This document shows, piece by piece, positions 50,444 to 58,719 of a stretch of 64,000 nt of DNA; within the stretch, counting starts at the first letter, position 1; the number at the start of each line of letters is the position of its first letter. The notes below the pieces were generated by a model. That model ran no database searches and had not been told where the DNA came from. It worked only from the letters and a program-made list of their open reading frames with translations. Source of the stretch: Caulobacter vibrioides (lineage in GTDB: Bacteria > Pseudomonadota > Alphaproteobacteria > Caulobacterales > Caulobacteraceae); contig LNIY01000139.1 in NCBI GenBank assembly GCA_001449105.1, positions 1 to 64,000 of the forward strand, given 5' to 3'. The position numbers were made by a program, and so were the translations under genes.

Positions 50444-51256
50444 ATGAGCTGGGCAAGGATCATGGCGCCGCTGGCTGGCGCCCGGCCCGACGAGAGCGTG
50501 CTGCGCGCGGCGGCCGAGCTGGCGAGGGCCTTCGACGCCGAACTGGCCGCCGTCCACGCCCCGGCCGACGTGGCCGACCTGATGCCGTGGATGGGCGAGG
50601 GCTTCATGGGCGGCGTGCAGGTCACGGCCCTGGAAAGCCTGAAGGAAGCCGCTATCGAGGGCGCGCACGCCGTCGAGAGCATGGTCGGCGCCGTCGGCTA
50701 TGCGAAGTCGCGGGTCATCACGCTGGAATCGCCCGTCTGGGCGGGGCTGGCGATGGAGTGCCGGCTGTCGGACGTCATCGTGTTCGACAACGCCGCCGCG
50801 CGGGGCAAGGGCCCGCTGGCCGAGGCCTTTCAGCAAATGATCGCCGACGAGCAGCGGCCCGTGGTCGTGGCTCGCGAGGGCCTGAAGGTCGGCGGCACGG
50901 CGCTGGTGGCCTGGGACGGCGGCAAGGAAGCCAGCCGGGCCCTGCGCACGGCGCTGCCGCTGTTGCAGAAGGCTTCGCGGGTGGTCGTCGCCGGTGCGCC
51001 GGCCGCGTCGTCGCGCAGCTTCGAGCTGGCCCGGATGGTCGACTTCCTGGCCGCTCGCGGCGTTTCGGCCCAGGTCCGCGTGCTGGATGGCGCGCATGAC
51101 GCGGCCAAGCTGCTGCTGGAGGCGGCGAGGGCGGAGGGGGCCGATTTCCTGGTCGCCGGCGCCTTCGGGCACCCGCGCCTGCAGGAGTTCATCTTCGGCG
51201 GCACGACGCGCAGCCTGCTCAACGCCGACGGCCCGTCGCTCTTCCTGTCGCACTGA
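50444..51256 (+). CDS. Tandem universal stress (UspA) protein
   Basis: The 270-residue protein has two Usp modules: MAPLAGARPDESVLRAAAELARAF starts the first and ALVAWDGGKEASRALRTALPLLQ the second, which ends with the ATP-loop region VAGAFGHPRLQEFIFGGTTRSLL. Such proteins support survival under low oxygen or growth arrest. AGGAGGATCGATC precedes the ATG. The FixK box upstream fits oxygen-dependent control. A 123-residue gene follows after 32 bases. Confidence 0.88.
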   Translation: MSWARIMAPLAGARPDESVLRAAAELARAFDAELAAVHAPADVADLMPWMGEGFMGGVQVTALESLKEAAIEGAHAVESMVGAVGYAKSRVITLESPVWAGLAMECRLSDVIVFDNAAARGKGPLAEAFQQMIADEQRPVVVAREGLKVGGTALVAWDGGKEASRALRTALPLLQKASRVVVAGAPAASSRSFELARMVDFLAARGVSAQVRVLDGAHDAAKLLLEAARAEGADFLVAGAFGHPRLQEFIFGGTTRSLLNADGPSLFLSH

Positions 51257-51288
51257 TTTTTCCGCCAACCATAAGAAGGAGGCAGTCC

Positions 51289-51660
51289 ATGTCCCTATCG
51301 CGCATCGTCATGCGTCTGGCCCGCAATCCGGGCACCGAATTCGCCGGCGGCGACGATCATCGCGGCTACGCCCTGACCGCGCCGCTGACGGCCGACGGTC
51401 ATCTGGACGAGGCCGAGTACGCCAAGGCGAAGAAGGAGTGCGCGGTGCGCCGTTTCGCCCCCGACGAGGACCCCGCCGACGGTCGCCTGGCCAGGCGCGG
51501 CGAGCGCTGGTTCTTCGACTACGACGAGGACGACCAGATCGACGACGAGCCGGTCCACCGTCTGGGCCAGCACCGCTTCGCCCTCGGCGAATACGTCACC
51601 GTCACCGACGAGGACGGCCGGCCGCTGACCTACAAGGTGATGGAAGTCACGCCGATCTGA
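51289..51660 (+). CDS. Small conserved hypothetical protein downstream of uspA
   Basis: The 123-residue soluble protein has many Asp/Glu and aromatic residues (RRGERWFFDYDEDDQIDDEP, HRFALGEYVTVTDEDG). I do not recognise the family. AAGGAGG precedes the ATG. Close spacing to the Usp gene suggests that both respond to the same low-oxygen signal. Confidence 0.7.
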   Translation: MSLSRIVMRLARNPGTEFAGGDDHRGYALTAPLTADGHLDEAEYAKAKKECAVRRFAPDEDPADGRLARRGERWFFDYDEDDQIDDEPVHRLGQHRFALGEYVTVTDEDGRPLTYKVMEVTPI

Positions 51661-51669
51661 GGGGCCGAG

Positions 51670-51790
51670 GTCCTCCCCCTGAAGGGGGAGGTGGCCCGGA
51701 GGGCCGGAGGAGGAGGTCGATGCTGAAGTTCAACATGCACTTCCCCCTCAGTCGGCTTTGCCGACAGCTCCCCCTTCAGGGGGAGCGTCT
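51670..51790. repeat. Family B repeat pair
   Basis: TCCTCCCCCTGAAGGGGGAG, GGTGGCCCGGAGGGCCGGAGG and the inverted half CAGTCGGCTTTGCCGACAG with CTCCCCCTTCAGGGGGAG. It separates convergent genes. Confidence 0.85.
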
Positions 51791-51794
51791 TGTC

Positions 51795-52628
51795 TCACCC
51801 ACCGACGTTGTGACGCACCAGCGCCTTCATGTCCTTGAACAGGTCGCCGTCCTCGGAATTGCGGTTCTTGGCCTTGACGATGGCCACGGCCAGCGGGCCG
51901 CCCTTGGGGCCGCGGGCCTCGTAGCCGGCCAGGTGATAGCCGGACGGGGCCTTGTCGCTGGCCAGCACCAGGGTGGCGCGGACGCCGTCGCTTGCCTTCT
52001 GGCGATGGCGCACCACCGCGCCGTGGTCGTCTGCCCGGATATCGACGTCGCCGTCCTTTTCGTCGGAGCTGCTGACGCGAACGGTGCGGCTCTCGCGGCC
52101 GCCGTCCTTGCGCTCCTCGACCGAGGTGCTGCGTTCGCCGTCCTTGCTGGTGACGTTCTTGGTGATGCGGACCTGGGCCTCGCCGTCGTCGGCGTTGATG
52201 GTCATGCCGCCGATGCGGATGTCGGCGCCTTCGTCGCGGGCGTCGATGCTGACGCCGGGCAGCTTGATGTGCGCGGTCTCCTTGCCTTTCGGCGCGCCGG
52301 GCGCGGCCGGGGCCTTCAGATGCGGCATCAGCGCCTTCAGGTCGGTCTCGATCGGGTTCAGCGCCGCCTCGGCGTCGTCGCCCTGCAGCGCCACCAGACG
52401 CAGGGTCACCTCGGCGTCGTCGCCGGCATAGCCGCACGACTTGCCGTCCGGGGCGATGCTGACGCGGGTCAGCTTGCCCTGGCGCTCGGGGCAGTCCAGC
52501 CGTTCGATCGCCCGCAGCGGCTCGCGCTTGTGCAGCACGCGCTCGGGCCGCTCGGTCTTCACCGAGGCGGGCGGCGAGCAGGCGGCCAGGGCGGCGGCGC
52601 CGGCGGCCAGGACAAGGATGAGGCGCAT
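51795..52628 (-). CDS. Lipoprotein of unknown function
   Basis: The 277-residue protein has a lipoprotein signal (LILVLAAGAAALAACSPP, lipobox Cys at residue 17). The rest is hydrophilic, with many charged residues and internal beta-rich Arg/Asp segments (VSIDARDEGADIRIGGMTINADDGEAQ). No known domain is evident. GAAGGA precedes the ATG at 52628. Confidence 0.75.
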   Translation of the reverse strand: MRLILVLAAGAAALAACSPPASVKTERPERVLHKREPLRAIERLDCPERQGKLTRVSIAPDGKSCGYAGDDAEVTLRLVALQGDDAEAALNPIETDLKALMPHLKAPAAPGAPKGKETAHIKLPGVSIDARDEGADIRIGGMTINADDGEAQVRITKNVTSKDGERSTSVEERKDGGRESRTVRVSSSDEKDGDVDIRADDHGAVVRHRQKASDGVRATLVLASDKAPSGYHLAGYEARGPKGGPLAVAIVKAKNRNSEDGDLFKDMKALVRHNVGG

Positions 52629-52703
52629 CGAGGAAAATCCTTCACGTTCGGCGCGAAGGTGTGCGGCTCGACGACCGGCGTCCAATGAAATTGCGGTAAC
52701 GCC

Positions 52704-53855
52704 TCAGACGGTCGGCGGCTTGACCTCGGCTTCGACGGCGGTCAGCAGGTCGGCCGCCAGCCGGGCGACGCCGGCGGCGTCGGCGTCCGAATAGGTGACG
52801 CGCAGCTTGGCGAACCAAGGGCCGATCTGCACCAGCCACAGCCCTTCGCCGCGTCCCTTGTCGTCGCGCCAGAACTTGCCGAGACGGCGCGGCCCGCCGG
52901 CGGAGGCGGGGTAGGGGTCTTGCAGGTCGGAGACCGGCGGGGTCTGGGCCTTGGCCTGCTGGACGTAGATGTCGAACACGCGGGTCAGGGTGTACTGCTC
53001 GGGCAGGCGCGTCAGATAGAGCGTGGCGGTCGCCGAGCGGGTCTGGAAGCCGCAGCTGACGTCGCGACCGCCCTGGGCCGAATCGTAGACCGTCAGGCGG
53101 ATGCGCTCGAAACCGTCGATCTTGGCGGGGCAGGTGAAGCCGCTGGCCGCATGCAGGGCGCCGTCGCCGTCCTGCTCCTTGAAGCTCTGGTTTTGCGGAA
53201 AGGCGCTGCTGGCCGGCGGCGCGAGGCCCGTGCCCGGCGCCGGCGTCGCGCCCGGCGTGGATTTCGGCCCTTCGTAGGCGTCGGCCTGGATGTTGATCCG
53301 GATCTGCTGGTTGCGATCGTCGCGGCTGACCAGGGGCCTCAGGCCGCCCTGCAGGGCGGCGACCACGTCGGCCTTGAGCGCCACGTCGTCGGGAACCGAC
53401 TCATACAGCCGCAGGACCGAGGCCCCGGCCTTGTTGGAGACCACCAGCAGGTAGCGGGTGCTGGCGGCCGGCGCGGGGCGCTTTTCGATCTCGGCCAGGA
53501 CGGCGGCCGTCATGTCTGCGAACGGCGTGACGAAGAAGACGGGCGCGTTGGCGTCGCCACTGCGGGCGATCAGCGCGGCGCCGGCGGCCTGCGGCTCAAA
53601 CACCGTGTAGGTCAGGTTGCCCGCCTGGAAGCCCGGCGCGTCGCATTTGGGCTTGGCCTTCAGCAGCGCCTTGTGCTGGACGGGCTTGGCCTGCAGCGCC
53701 GGTCCCATCGACATCAGCGCGACGAGGTCGTTCTGCATGTCGGTGGACGGGATCGGAACCAGCTTGGCCGCGGGCCGGGTCGCGCAGGCCTCCGCGGCGG
53801 CGACCGGCGTCGCCAACAGGCCCAAGCCGACAAACGCATACGCCCAGCACTTCAT
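52704..53855 (-). CDS. Exported hypothetical protein
   Basis: The 383-residue protein has a signal peptide (AYAFVGLGLLATPVAAAEA), four or more Cys residues and a Pro/Ala-rich central linker. No family is recognised. C-terminal YDSAQGGRDVSCGFQTRSATATLYLTR and FWRDDKGRGEGLWLVQIGPWFAK look like a beta-rich domain. It lies 78 bases downstream of the MoxR gene on the same strand. Confidence 0.7.
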   Translation of the reverse strand: MKCWAYAFVGLGLLATPVAAAEACATRPAAKLVPIPSTDMQNDLVALMSMGPALQAKPVQHKALLKAKPKCDAPGFQAGNLTYTVFEPQAAGAALIARSGDANAPVFFVTPFADMTAAVLAEIEKRPAPAASTRYLLVVSNKAGASVLRLYESVPDDVALKADVVAALQGGLRPLVSRDDRNQQIRINIQADAYEGPKSTPGATPAPGTGLAPPASSAFPQNQSFKEQDGDGALHAASGFTCPAKIDGFERIRLTVYDSAQGGRDVSCGFQTRSATATLYLTRLPEQYTLTRVFDIYVQQAKAQTPPVSDLQDPYPASAGGPRRLGKFWRDDKGRGEGLWLVQIGPWFAKLRVTYSDADAAGVARLAADLLTAVEAEVKPPTV

Positions 53856-53933
53856 GCGCACATCCCCTGTACTCAAGGCTCAGCTTGGCGCGGGGGAGAG
53901 CGGGCGTCCAGGCGCAATCTTGCGGCGAGCCGC

Positions 53934-54800
53934 CTACTGACCAGGGCGGGCGCTGCCTTCGCGGCGGGCCAGGAAGGCCAGGCGCTCGAACAGGTGGACG
54001 TCCTGCTCGTTCTTCAGCAGGGCGCCGTGCAGCGGCGGGATCAGCTTGGTCGGATCTTTTTCGCGCAGGACCGTCTCGTCGATGTCCTCGACCAGCAGCA
54101 GCTTCAGCCAGTCCAGCAGTTCGGAGGTCGACGGCTTCTTCTTCAGGCCCGGCACCTTGCGCATGTCGTAGAAGATGCGCAGGGCCTCGGCGACCAGCTT
54201 CTGCTTGATGCCCGGGAAGTGCACGTCGACGATGGCCTGCATCGTCTGCTCCTCGGGGAAGCGGATGTAGTGGAAGAAGCAGCGGCGCAGGAAGGCGTCC
54301 GGCAGCTCCTTCTCGTTGTTGGAGGTGATGATCATCACCGGCCGCACCTTGGCCTTGATGGTCTCGCCGGTCTCGTAGACGAAGAACTCCATGCGATCGA
54401 GCTCCTGCAGGAGGTCGTTCGGGAACTCGATGTCGGCCTTGTCGATCTCGTCGATCAGCAGCACCGGGCGCGCTTCGCTCTCGAACGCCTCCCAGAGCTT
54501 GCCCTTCTTGATGTAGTTCTTCACGTCCTTGACGCGCTCGTCGCCCAGCTGGCTGTCGCGCAGGCGGGTGACGGCGTCGTACTCGTAGAGGCCTTGCTGG
54601 GCCTTGGTCGTCGACTTGATGTGCCAGGTCAGCAGCGGCGCGTTCATCGCCTTGGCGACCTCGTATGCCAGCACCGTCTTGCCGGTGCCCGGCTCGCCCT
54701 TGATCAGCAGGGGGCGTTCCAGGGCCACGGCCGCGTTGACGGCGACCTTCAGGTCCTCGGTGGCGACGTAGTCGGCGGTGCCTTCGAAGCGCGAGCTCAT
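53934..54800 (-). CDS. MoxR-family AAA ATPase
   Basis: The 288-residue ATPase has Walker A GEPGTGKTVLAYE at about 35, Walker B VLLIDEIDKAD, sensor 1 ITSNNEKELP and arginine-finger region FLRRCFFHY. MoxR ATPases remodel partner complexes, usually with a VWA protein; none is seen next to this gene. The start is clear. Its role here is unassigned. Confidence 0.9.
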   Translation of the reverse strand: MSSRFEGTADYVATEDLKVAVNAAVALERPLLIKGEPGTGKTVLAYEVAKAMNAPLLTWHIKSTTKAQQGLYEYDAVTRLRDSQLGDERVKDVKNYIKKGKLWEAFESEARPVLLIDEIDKADIEFPNDLLQELDRMEFFVYETGETIKAKVRPVMIITSNNEKELPDAFLRRCFFHYIRFPEEQTMQAIVDVHFPGIKQKLVAEALRIFYDMRKVPGLKKKPSTSELLDWLKLLLVEDIDETVLREKDPTKLIPPLHGALLKNEQDVHLFERLAFLARREGSARPGQ

Positions 54801-54889
54801 GCGGTGTCCCTGACGGCGGCCCCCTGGGGGCTACGCCTCGAACAAGTGTTCAAATCTTCAAGGCTAACCTACAGAGCCGCGCCGCGGGA

Positions 54890-55060
54890 TCAAGACGGGT
54901 TGTGCGGCGGCTGACGATGGCGGCGCGCCACCGACGGCGGATCGCTGGCGGGGAAGCTGTCTTCCAGGCCTTCCTCCAGCTGATCTTCCAGATATTCCGG
55001 CTGCTCGGTTTCGTCTTGCGGCGCTTCGGGGGGAGGCGTTTGGGGCTTGGGATCGGACAT
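54890..55060 (-). CDS. Small acidic protein with LEDSFPASDPPS motif
   Basis: A 56-residue gene starts at the ATG at 55060 with GGAGATCCCCC upstream and ends with TGA at 54890-54892. The N-terminal half is Pro/Glu-rich; the core EEGLEDSFPASDPPSV is a motif I associate with small uncharacterised proteobacterial proteins. Its function is unknown. It is too short for usual gene-finding cut-offs. Confidence 0.7.
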   Translation of the reverse strand: MSDPKPQTPPPEAPQDETEQPEYLEDQLEEGLEDSFPASDPPSVARRHRQPPHNPS

Positions 55061-55174
55061 GGGGGATCTCCTGTCAGGCCTTTGCCGAGCCTGACTCCAT
55101 GGTGCTGACAGCGCAACTAAGGGCGTGCGCGAAGGCGGGCTAGAACGGATCGCTCCGGCTTTGACGGTAATCGC

Positions 55175-55558
55175 CTAGCGGCGCTCGTAGCCCAGGGCTT
55201 CGATGTCGTCGTCGGCCAGGCGCGTCGACTCATAGTCGGACGGCTCCTCGTCGTCGGAGGAGATCACGTCCTCGTCCGACAGGCCCCCGCCGACGGGATC
55301 CAGCGGCTCGCGCTCGACGTCGAGGCCTTCGTCGTCGCGGCCGCCTTCCAGCTCGTCCTCGATGTCGTCGAGTTCGGATTCGTCGAGGATGTCGTAGTCC
55401 TCGTCTTCGTCCTCGGCGGCGTCATCGTCAGCCTGGGTGACGTCGTAGACGTCGTCGATCTCGTCGAAATTGGCGATGTCCTGGCCGTCGTCGGTCAGGT
55501 TGGTCTCGTCCAGGACCTCGGCGACATCCTGCGGGTCGAAATCGGTTTCCGGCGGCAT
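55175..55558 (-). CDS. Highly acidic hypothetical protein
   Basis: Of 127 residues, nearly half are Asp or Glu, with only a few basic residues (for example DDDAAEDEDEDYDILDESEL). GGGAGACCCGCC precedes the ATG. It is likely disordered and could bind cations or basic proteins. No family is recognised. It ends 116 bases before the 54890-55060 gene, reading the same way. Confidence 0.65.
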   Translation of the reverse strand: MPPETDFDPQDVAEVLDETNLTDDGQDIANFDEIDDVYDVTQADDDAAEDEDEDYDILDESELDDIEDELEGGRDDEGLDVEREPLDPVGGGLSDEDVISSDDEEPSDYESTRLADDDIEALGYERR

Positions 55559-55638
55559 GGCGGGTCTCCCTGATGGGGCGACGATCGCCGCCCGTTCAGG
55601 GAATCAAACCCGCCCCCGCGCCCGATGTTCCTGCCCGA

Positions 55639-57432
55639 CTACTTCGCGAATTCGGCCAGGGCGCCGGCGACGTCGGCCATGATCGGCCGCCAGTCGTCGT
55701 AGTCCGGCGCGATGAAGCATCGGCACTGCGGATACCAGGGCGAATGGTCCGAACCCAGGCGCGTCCACGAGGCCGCGCCGGTCAGCATCCAGATCGGCGC
55801 GCCGCAGGCGCCGGCCAGGTTGATGGTGGCGTTGGAGAAGCCGATGACGAGATCGAGCGCGCAGGAGAGGGCGGCCACGTCGTCCAGGTCCTGCTTCAGG
55901 TCGATGCCCGGCGGCGTCCATATCTCGACGCCCAGCTGCTCGCGGGCGTAGGCGATCTCCTCGTCGCAGTCGCCGTACTGCAGGTTGATGAACGACACGC
56001 CGGGCGTCTTCAGCACCGGCTCCCACAGTTCGAACGGCGAGAACAGGCGCGCGCGCTCGGCGTTCAGCTTCAGGCTCTTCCAAAGCAGGCCGACCTTGGG
56101 TCCGGGCGGAGCGTCCTCCAGCACCTTCTTCCAATGGGCGACGCGCTCTGGATCGGGGGTGAGGAAGCTTTCGCGCTTGGGGAAGGCCTCGACCGACGGG
56201 CGCAGGCTCTCCAGCAGCGAGCCCATCGGAACCCAGCAGTCGATGTTCGACCAGTCCTCGATGAACGGCGCGTCGCGATAGATGTGGCCCTGGTAGGAAA
56301 CGGTGCGGTGAACGGCGACGTTCGCCTGCGGATAGCTGCGCTCGAACAGCGGCACGAGGCGGCGCTCGACCAGGATCGACAGCGCGCCGTCCGGGCCCAG
56401 GGCCTCCACGACGTCGGGCAGGGTGTTGGCGAACATCACCTCGTCGCCCAGGCCCTGCTCGGCAACGACCAGCAGGCGTTTGCCGGCGAAGCCCTGGTCG
56501 GGCTCCCAGCGCTTGACCGGGAACTGGTAGTTGGGAACGCCGCCCAGCTCGGTCGACAGGCGGGCGCTGTAGGCGGCCCAGCCTTCGGTCACCCGGCCCA
56601 GCGCCAGCAGGATGGTCGAGCGCGCGAAGCTCATGGCCGCCAGGTCTTCCGAGGAATCGGCGACCAGTATGCCGGCGTCGCAGTCGGCGAGGGCGCCTTC
56701 CACGTCGCCCAGGTCCAGGCGGGCGAAGGCGCGGTTGTGCAGGCCCTTGCCGAACTGCGGGGCCAGGCGGAGCACCTCGTCGAAGAAGGTCACGGCCGTG
56801 CGGCCTTCGCCCAGGCTGCACATCACCGTGCCCAGGGTGTTCCACAGCACCGGCTGGGTGGGATTGGCCTGGATGGCGGGCTTGAGGATGTCGATCGCCG
56901 CCGATTCCTGGTTCAGGTCGCGCAGGGCGCAGGCCAGGTTGTTGGTCGCCTCGAGGCTGTTGGGATTGGCCTTCAGCGAATGCATGAACAGCTTGGCGGC
57001 GATTTCCGGCATCTCCATGCGGAACGCCAGGCGGCCCAGGTCGCCGGCCACGGCGGCCTCGTCGGGCAGCAGCTTCAGCGCCGCGTCGTAGCAGTGCATC
57101 GACGAGGCGAAGTCGCCCAGCTTCTCGCGGGCCACGGCCAGGACGTGCCAGGCGGGGCCGGCGCGCTCGTTCTTCTTGAGGGCCTTGAGGGCGGTCTTCT
57201 CGGCCAGGGCGTACTCGCCGCGCTGCACGGCGATGATCGCCTTGTTCAGCAGCTTGATGGTGGCCGGATCCTGGACCGTGTGGGCTTCGCGATTAAGCCG
57301 GGCGATCGAATCGGCGGAGGCGGAATCGCCCAGTTGGGACGCGCGCAGGCCCGGAAGGACCCCTTGACCGGCCGCCTCCTGGGCGGTTGCGAGGGCGGCG
57401 GCCGAGATTCCGGAGCCGAGATTGCGGGACAT
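55639..57432 (-). CDS. flmG: TPR-glycosyltransferase (FlmG-like) for flagellin glycosylation
   Basis: The 597-residue protein has TPR repeats from about 55 to 290 (for example EYALAEKTALKALKKNERAG, AAKLFMHSLKANPNSLEATNNLA as separate repeats) and a C-terminal GT-B-like domain (LLVVAEQGLGDEVMFANTLPDVV, VGLLWKSLKLN, LVIGFSNATINLAGACGAPIWML). In Caulobacter, FlmG with this domain order uses TPRs to bind flagellins and attaches sugar to them. The gene is divergent from flbT, beside three flagellin genes. The name is assigned by architecture and neighbourhood; some older sources use flbA. ATG 57432 follows AAGGTG. Confidence 0.75.
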   Translation of the reverse strand: MSRNLGSGISAAALATAQEAAGQGVLPGLRASQLGDSASADSIARLNREAHTVQDPATIKLLNKAIIAVQRGEYALAEKTALKALKKNERAGPAWHVLAVAREKLGDFASSMHCYDAALKLLPDEAAVAGDLGRLAFRMEMPEIAAKLFMHSLKANPNSLEATNNLACALRDLNQESAAIDILKPAIQANPTQPVLWNTLGTVMCSLGEGRTAVTFFDEVLRLAPQFGKGLHNRAFARLDLGDVEGALADCDAGILVADSSEDLAAMSFARSTILLALGRVTEGWAAYSARLSTELGGVPNYQFPVKRWEPDQGFAGKRLLVVAEQGLGDEVMFANTLPDVVEALGPDGALSILVERRLVPLFERSYPQANVAVHRTVSYQGHIYRDAPFIEDWSNIDCWVPMGSLLESLRPSVEAFPKRESFLTPDPERVAHWKKVLEDAPPGPKVGLLWKSLKLNAERARLFSPFELWEPVLKTPGVSFINLQYGDCDEEIAYAREQLGVEIWTPPGIDLKQDLDDVAALSCALDLVIGFSNATINLAGACGAPIWMLTGAASWTRLGSDHSPWYPQCRCFIAPDYDDWRPIMADVAGALAEFAK

Positions 57433-57479
57433 GCGTACACCTTGGCGATTGGGTGGCTTCATCCTCTGGGCGAGTATGC

Positions 57480-57494
57480 TTAATTGTGTCCTAA
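57480..57494. promoter_or_regulatory. Possible CtrA-type half-site pair between flmG and flbT
   Basis: TTAA-N7-CTAA at 57480-57494 differs by one base from the TTAA-N7-TTAA core bound by CtrA. It lies about 48 bases upstream of flmG and 130 upstream of flbT. This is only a one-mismatch resemblance. Confidence 0.3.
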
Positions 57495-57623
57495 GCTGCG
57501 ACTTACGGTCGCGCGGCCGGCAATAGGGCGTTAACCCGCTGCCCTCTAGGTTCCGGTCGAACGCCATACCGGCGAACCGCCATGACGGCGGACGGGCGCA
57601 GCGATGGAAAGGAACGGCCAAAA

Positions 57624-58049
57624 GTGCCTTTGAAGCTGTCGCTTAAGCCCGGCGAGAAATTCGTGCTCAACGGGGCGGTCGTCCAGAACGGCGATCGTCG
57701 CGGGGTGCTGGTCCTGCAGAACAAGGCTTCGGTGCTGCGTGAAAAGGACATCATGCAGCCCGACCAGGTGACCACGCCGTCGCGTCACATCTACTTCCCG
57801 GTCATGATGATGTACCTGGAAGAGAGCGGCGCGGAGAAATACTACGACGAGTTCGCCATGCGCCTGACCGAGTTCATGGGCGTGGTGCGGAACCCTGAGG
57901 TGCTGGCCGATTGCATCGCGATCTCCAAGCACGTCATGGCCCGCGAGTACTACAAGGCGCTCATGCTGAGCCGTAAGTTGATCGATTACGAAGACAAGAG
58001 GTTGGGGAATGTCTCTTCGGGCCTACCAGCAGGCGGCGACCAGGACTGA
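57624..58049 (+). CDS. flbT: Flagellin translational regulator FlbT
   Basis: The 141-residue protein begins [19 protein letters not shown] and contains [20 protein letters not shown] and [12 protein letters not shown], characteristic of FlbT. In Caulobacter FlbT binds the 5' leader of flagellin mRNA and promotes its decay until the hook is built. The GTG at 57624 is the start; a stretch from 57582 is open but not conserved. Its last 41 bases overlap the flaF reading frame. Confidence 0.93.
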   Translation: MPLKLSLKPGEKFVLNGAVVQNGDRRGVLVLQNKASVLREKDIMQPDQVTTPSRHIYFPVMMMYLEESGAEKYYDEFAMRLTEFMGVVRNPEVLADCIAISKHVMAREYYKALMLSRKLIDYEDKRLGNVSSGLPAGGDQD

Positions 58050-58371
58050 GAATCCGCGTGAGGTCGAGTATCGCCTGTTCGGACAGGTGACGCGCGCTCT
58101 CATGGAGGCTTCCCAGGCCGACGTGAACGACATCCAGACGCGCATCCACGCGCTGGACTGGAACCGTCGCGTCTGGTCGGCGCTGGCGACCGATTGCGCG
58201 CTGCCAGAGAACACGATGGCCAAGGAGCTGCGTGCGAGCATCATCTCGCTGAGCATCTGGGTCGGTCGTCACTCGAGCCTAGTCATGCGCAAGGAAGAAG
58301 ACTTCGAGCCGCTGATCGAGATCAACCGCATGATCATGCAGGGGCTGGCCGGCCGCGCCGAAGCGGCCTGA
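58009..58371 (+). CDS. flaF: Flagellin synthesis regulator FlaF
   Basis: The 120-residue protein has FlaF features: [39 protein letters not shown] and [12 protein letters not shown]. FlaF acts with FlbT, promoting flagellin translation or secretion. It overlaps flbT by 41 bases in another frame, an unusually long overlap that couples the two. Two hairpins follow the gene. Confidence 0.93.
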   Translation: MSLRAYQQAATRTENPREVEYRLFGQVTRALMEASQADVNDIQTRIHALDWNRRVWSALATDCALPENTMAKELRASIISLSIWVGRHSSLVMRKEEDFEPLIEINRMIMQGLAGRAEAA

Positions 58372-58387
58372 TCTCAGGGCGCGTGAG

Positions 58388-58409
58388 GCGAAAGCGTGAG
58401 CGCTTTCGC
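58388..58409 (+). terminator. Hairpin after flaF
   Basis: A nine-base perfect stem GCGAAAGCG / CGCTTTCGC with loop TGAG. It lacks a U-tract and may pause or stabilise the flbT-flaF mRNA end. Confidence 0.5.
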
Positions 58410-58539
58410 TGTCGGGCGCGCCCGTGTTCCAAGGTTTGAAACCTGTCTTGCCACGGGGCTATCCCCATTCCTCCGGTAGGCAGATTTAGGACCACGGCGC
58501 AGCTCGGCGCCGATTGCCGCCTCCCTTCGGAAAAACCTG

Positions 58540-58579
58540 CCGCCCGGCGAATGTTGCATTCGCCGGGCGGTTTCGTTTC
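58540..58579 (+). terminator. Strong terminator upstream of first flagellin gene
   Basis: A 14-base perfect stem CCGCCCGGCGAATG / CATTCGCCGGGCGG (58540-58553 and 58557-58570), three-base loop, then TTTCGTTT. Its CCGGCGAATG..GC part also recalls FlbD ftr sites, and it lies about 100 bases from the predicted start site of the flagellin gene, so a double role is possible. Confidence 0.75.
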
Positions 58580-58635
58580 CGGCCTGCGTTTCAAAATTTC
58601 CGTTTCATTTCAGTCGATTACGATTTGGCCTGAAC

Positions 58636-58650
58636 TGGCCCGCCGTTTGC
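58636..58650 (+). promoter_or_regulatory. Sigma-54 promoter for first flagellin
   Basis: TGGCCCGCCGTTTGC matches TGGCAC-N5-TTGC with GG/GC spacing of ten bases. Start of transcription near 58662 gives a leader of about 58 bases. Sigma-54 with FlbD drives late flagellar genes in Caulobacter. Confidence 0.85.
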
Positions 58651-58662
58651 GATGGTTCCCGT

Positions 58663-58692
58663 GGGCAAAACGCCCGACCGGCAAAATGCCGG
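58663..58692 (+). promoter_or_regulatory. Tandem leader hairpins of first flagellin mRNA
   Basis: GGGC-AAAAC-GCCC (58663-58675) and CCGGC-AAAAT-GCCGG (58678-58692) lie next to each other at the very start of the predicted mRNA. The second could instead be an ftr DNA site, CGGCAAAATGCCG. The second flagellin leader has the same pair of loops. Confidence 0.6.
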
Positions 58693-58719
58693 GGCTCTCC
58701 ACCAAAACGGTAGGTTCCT

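Noticed and set aside
54850..55116. 88-codon minus-strand frame covering the 56-residue gene
   Set aside because: It reads a different frame from the one with the good ribosome site and conserved-looking motif, and has no family features.
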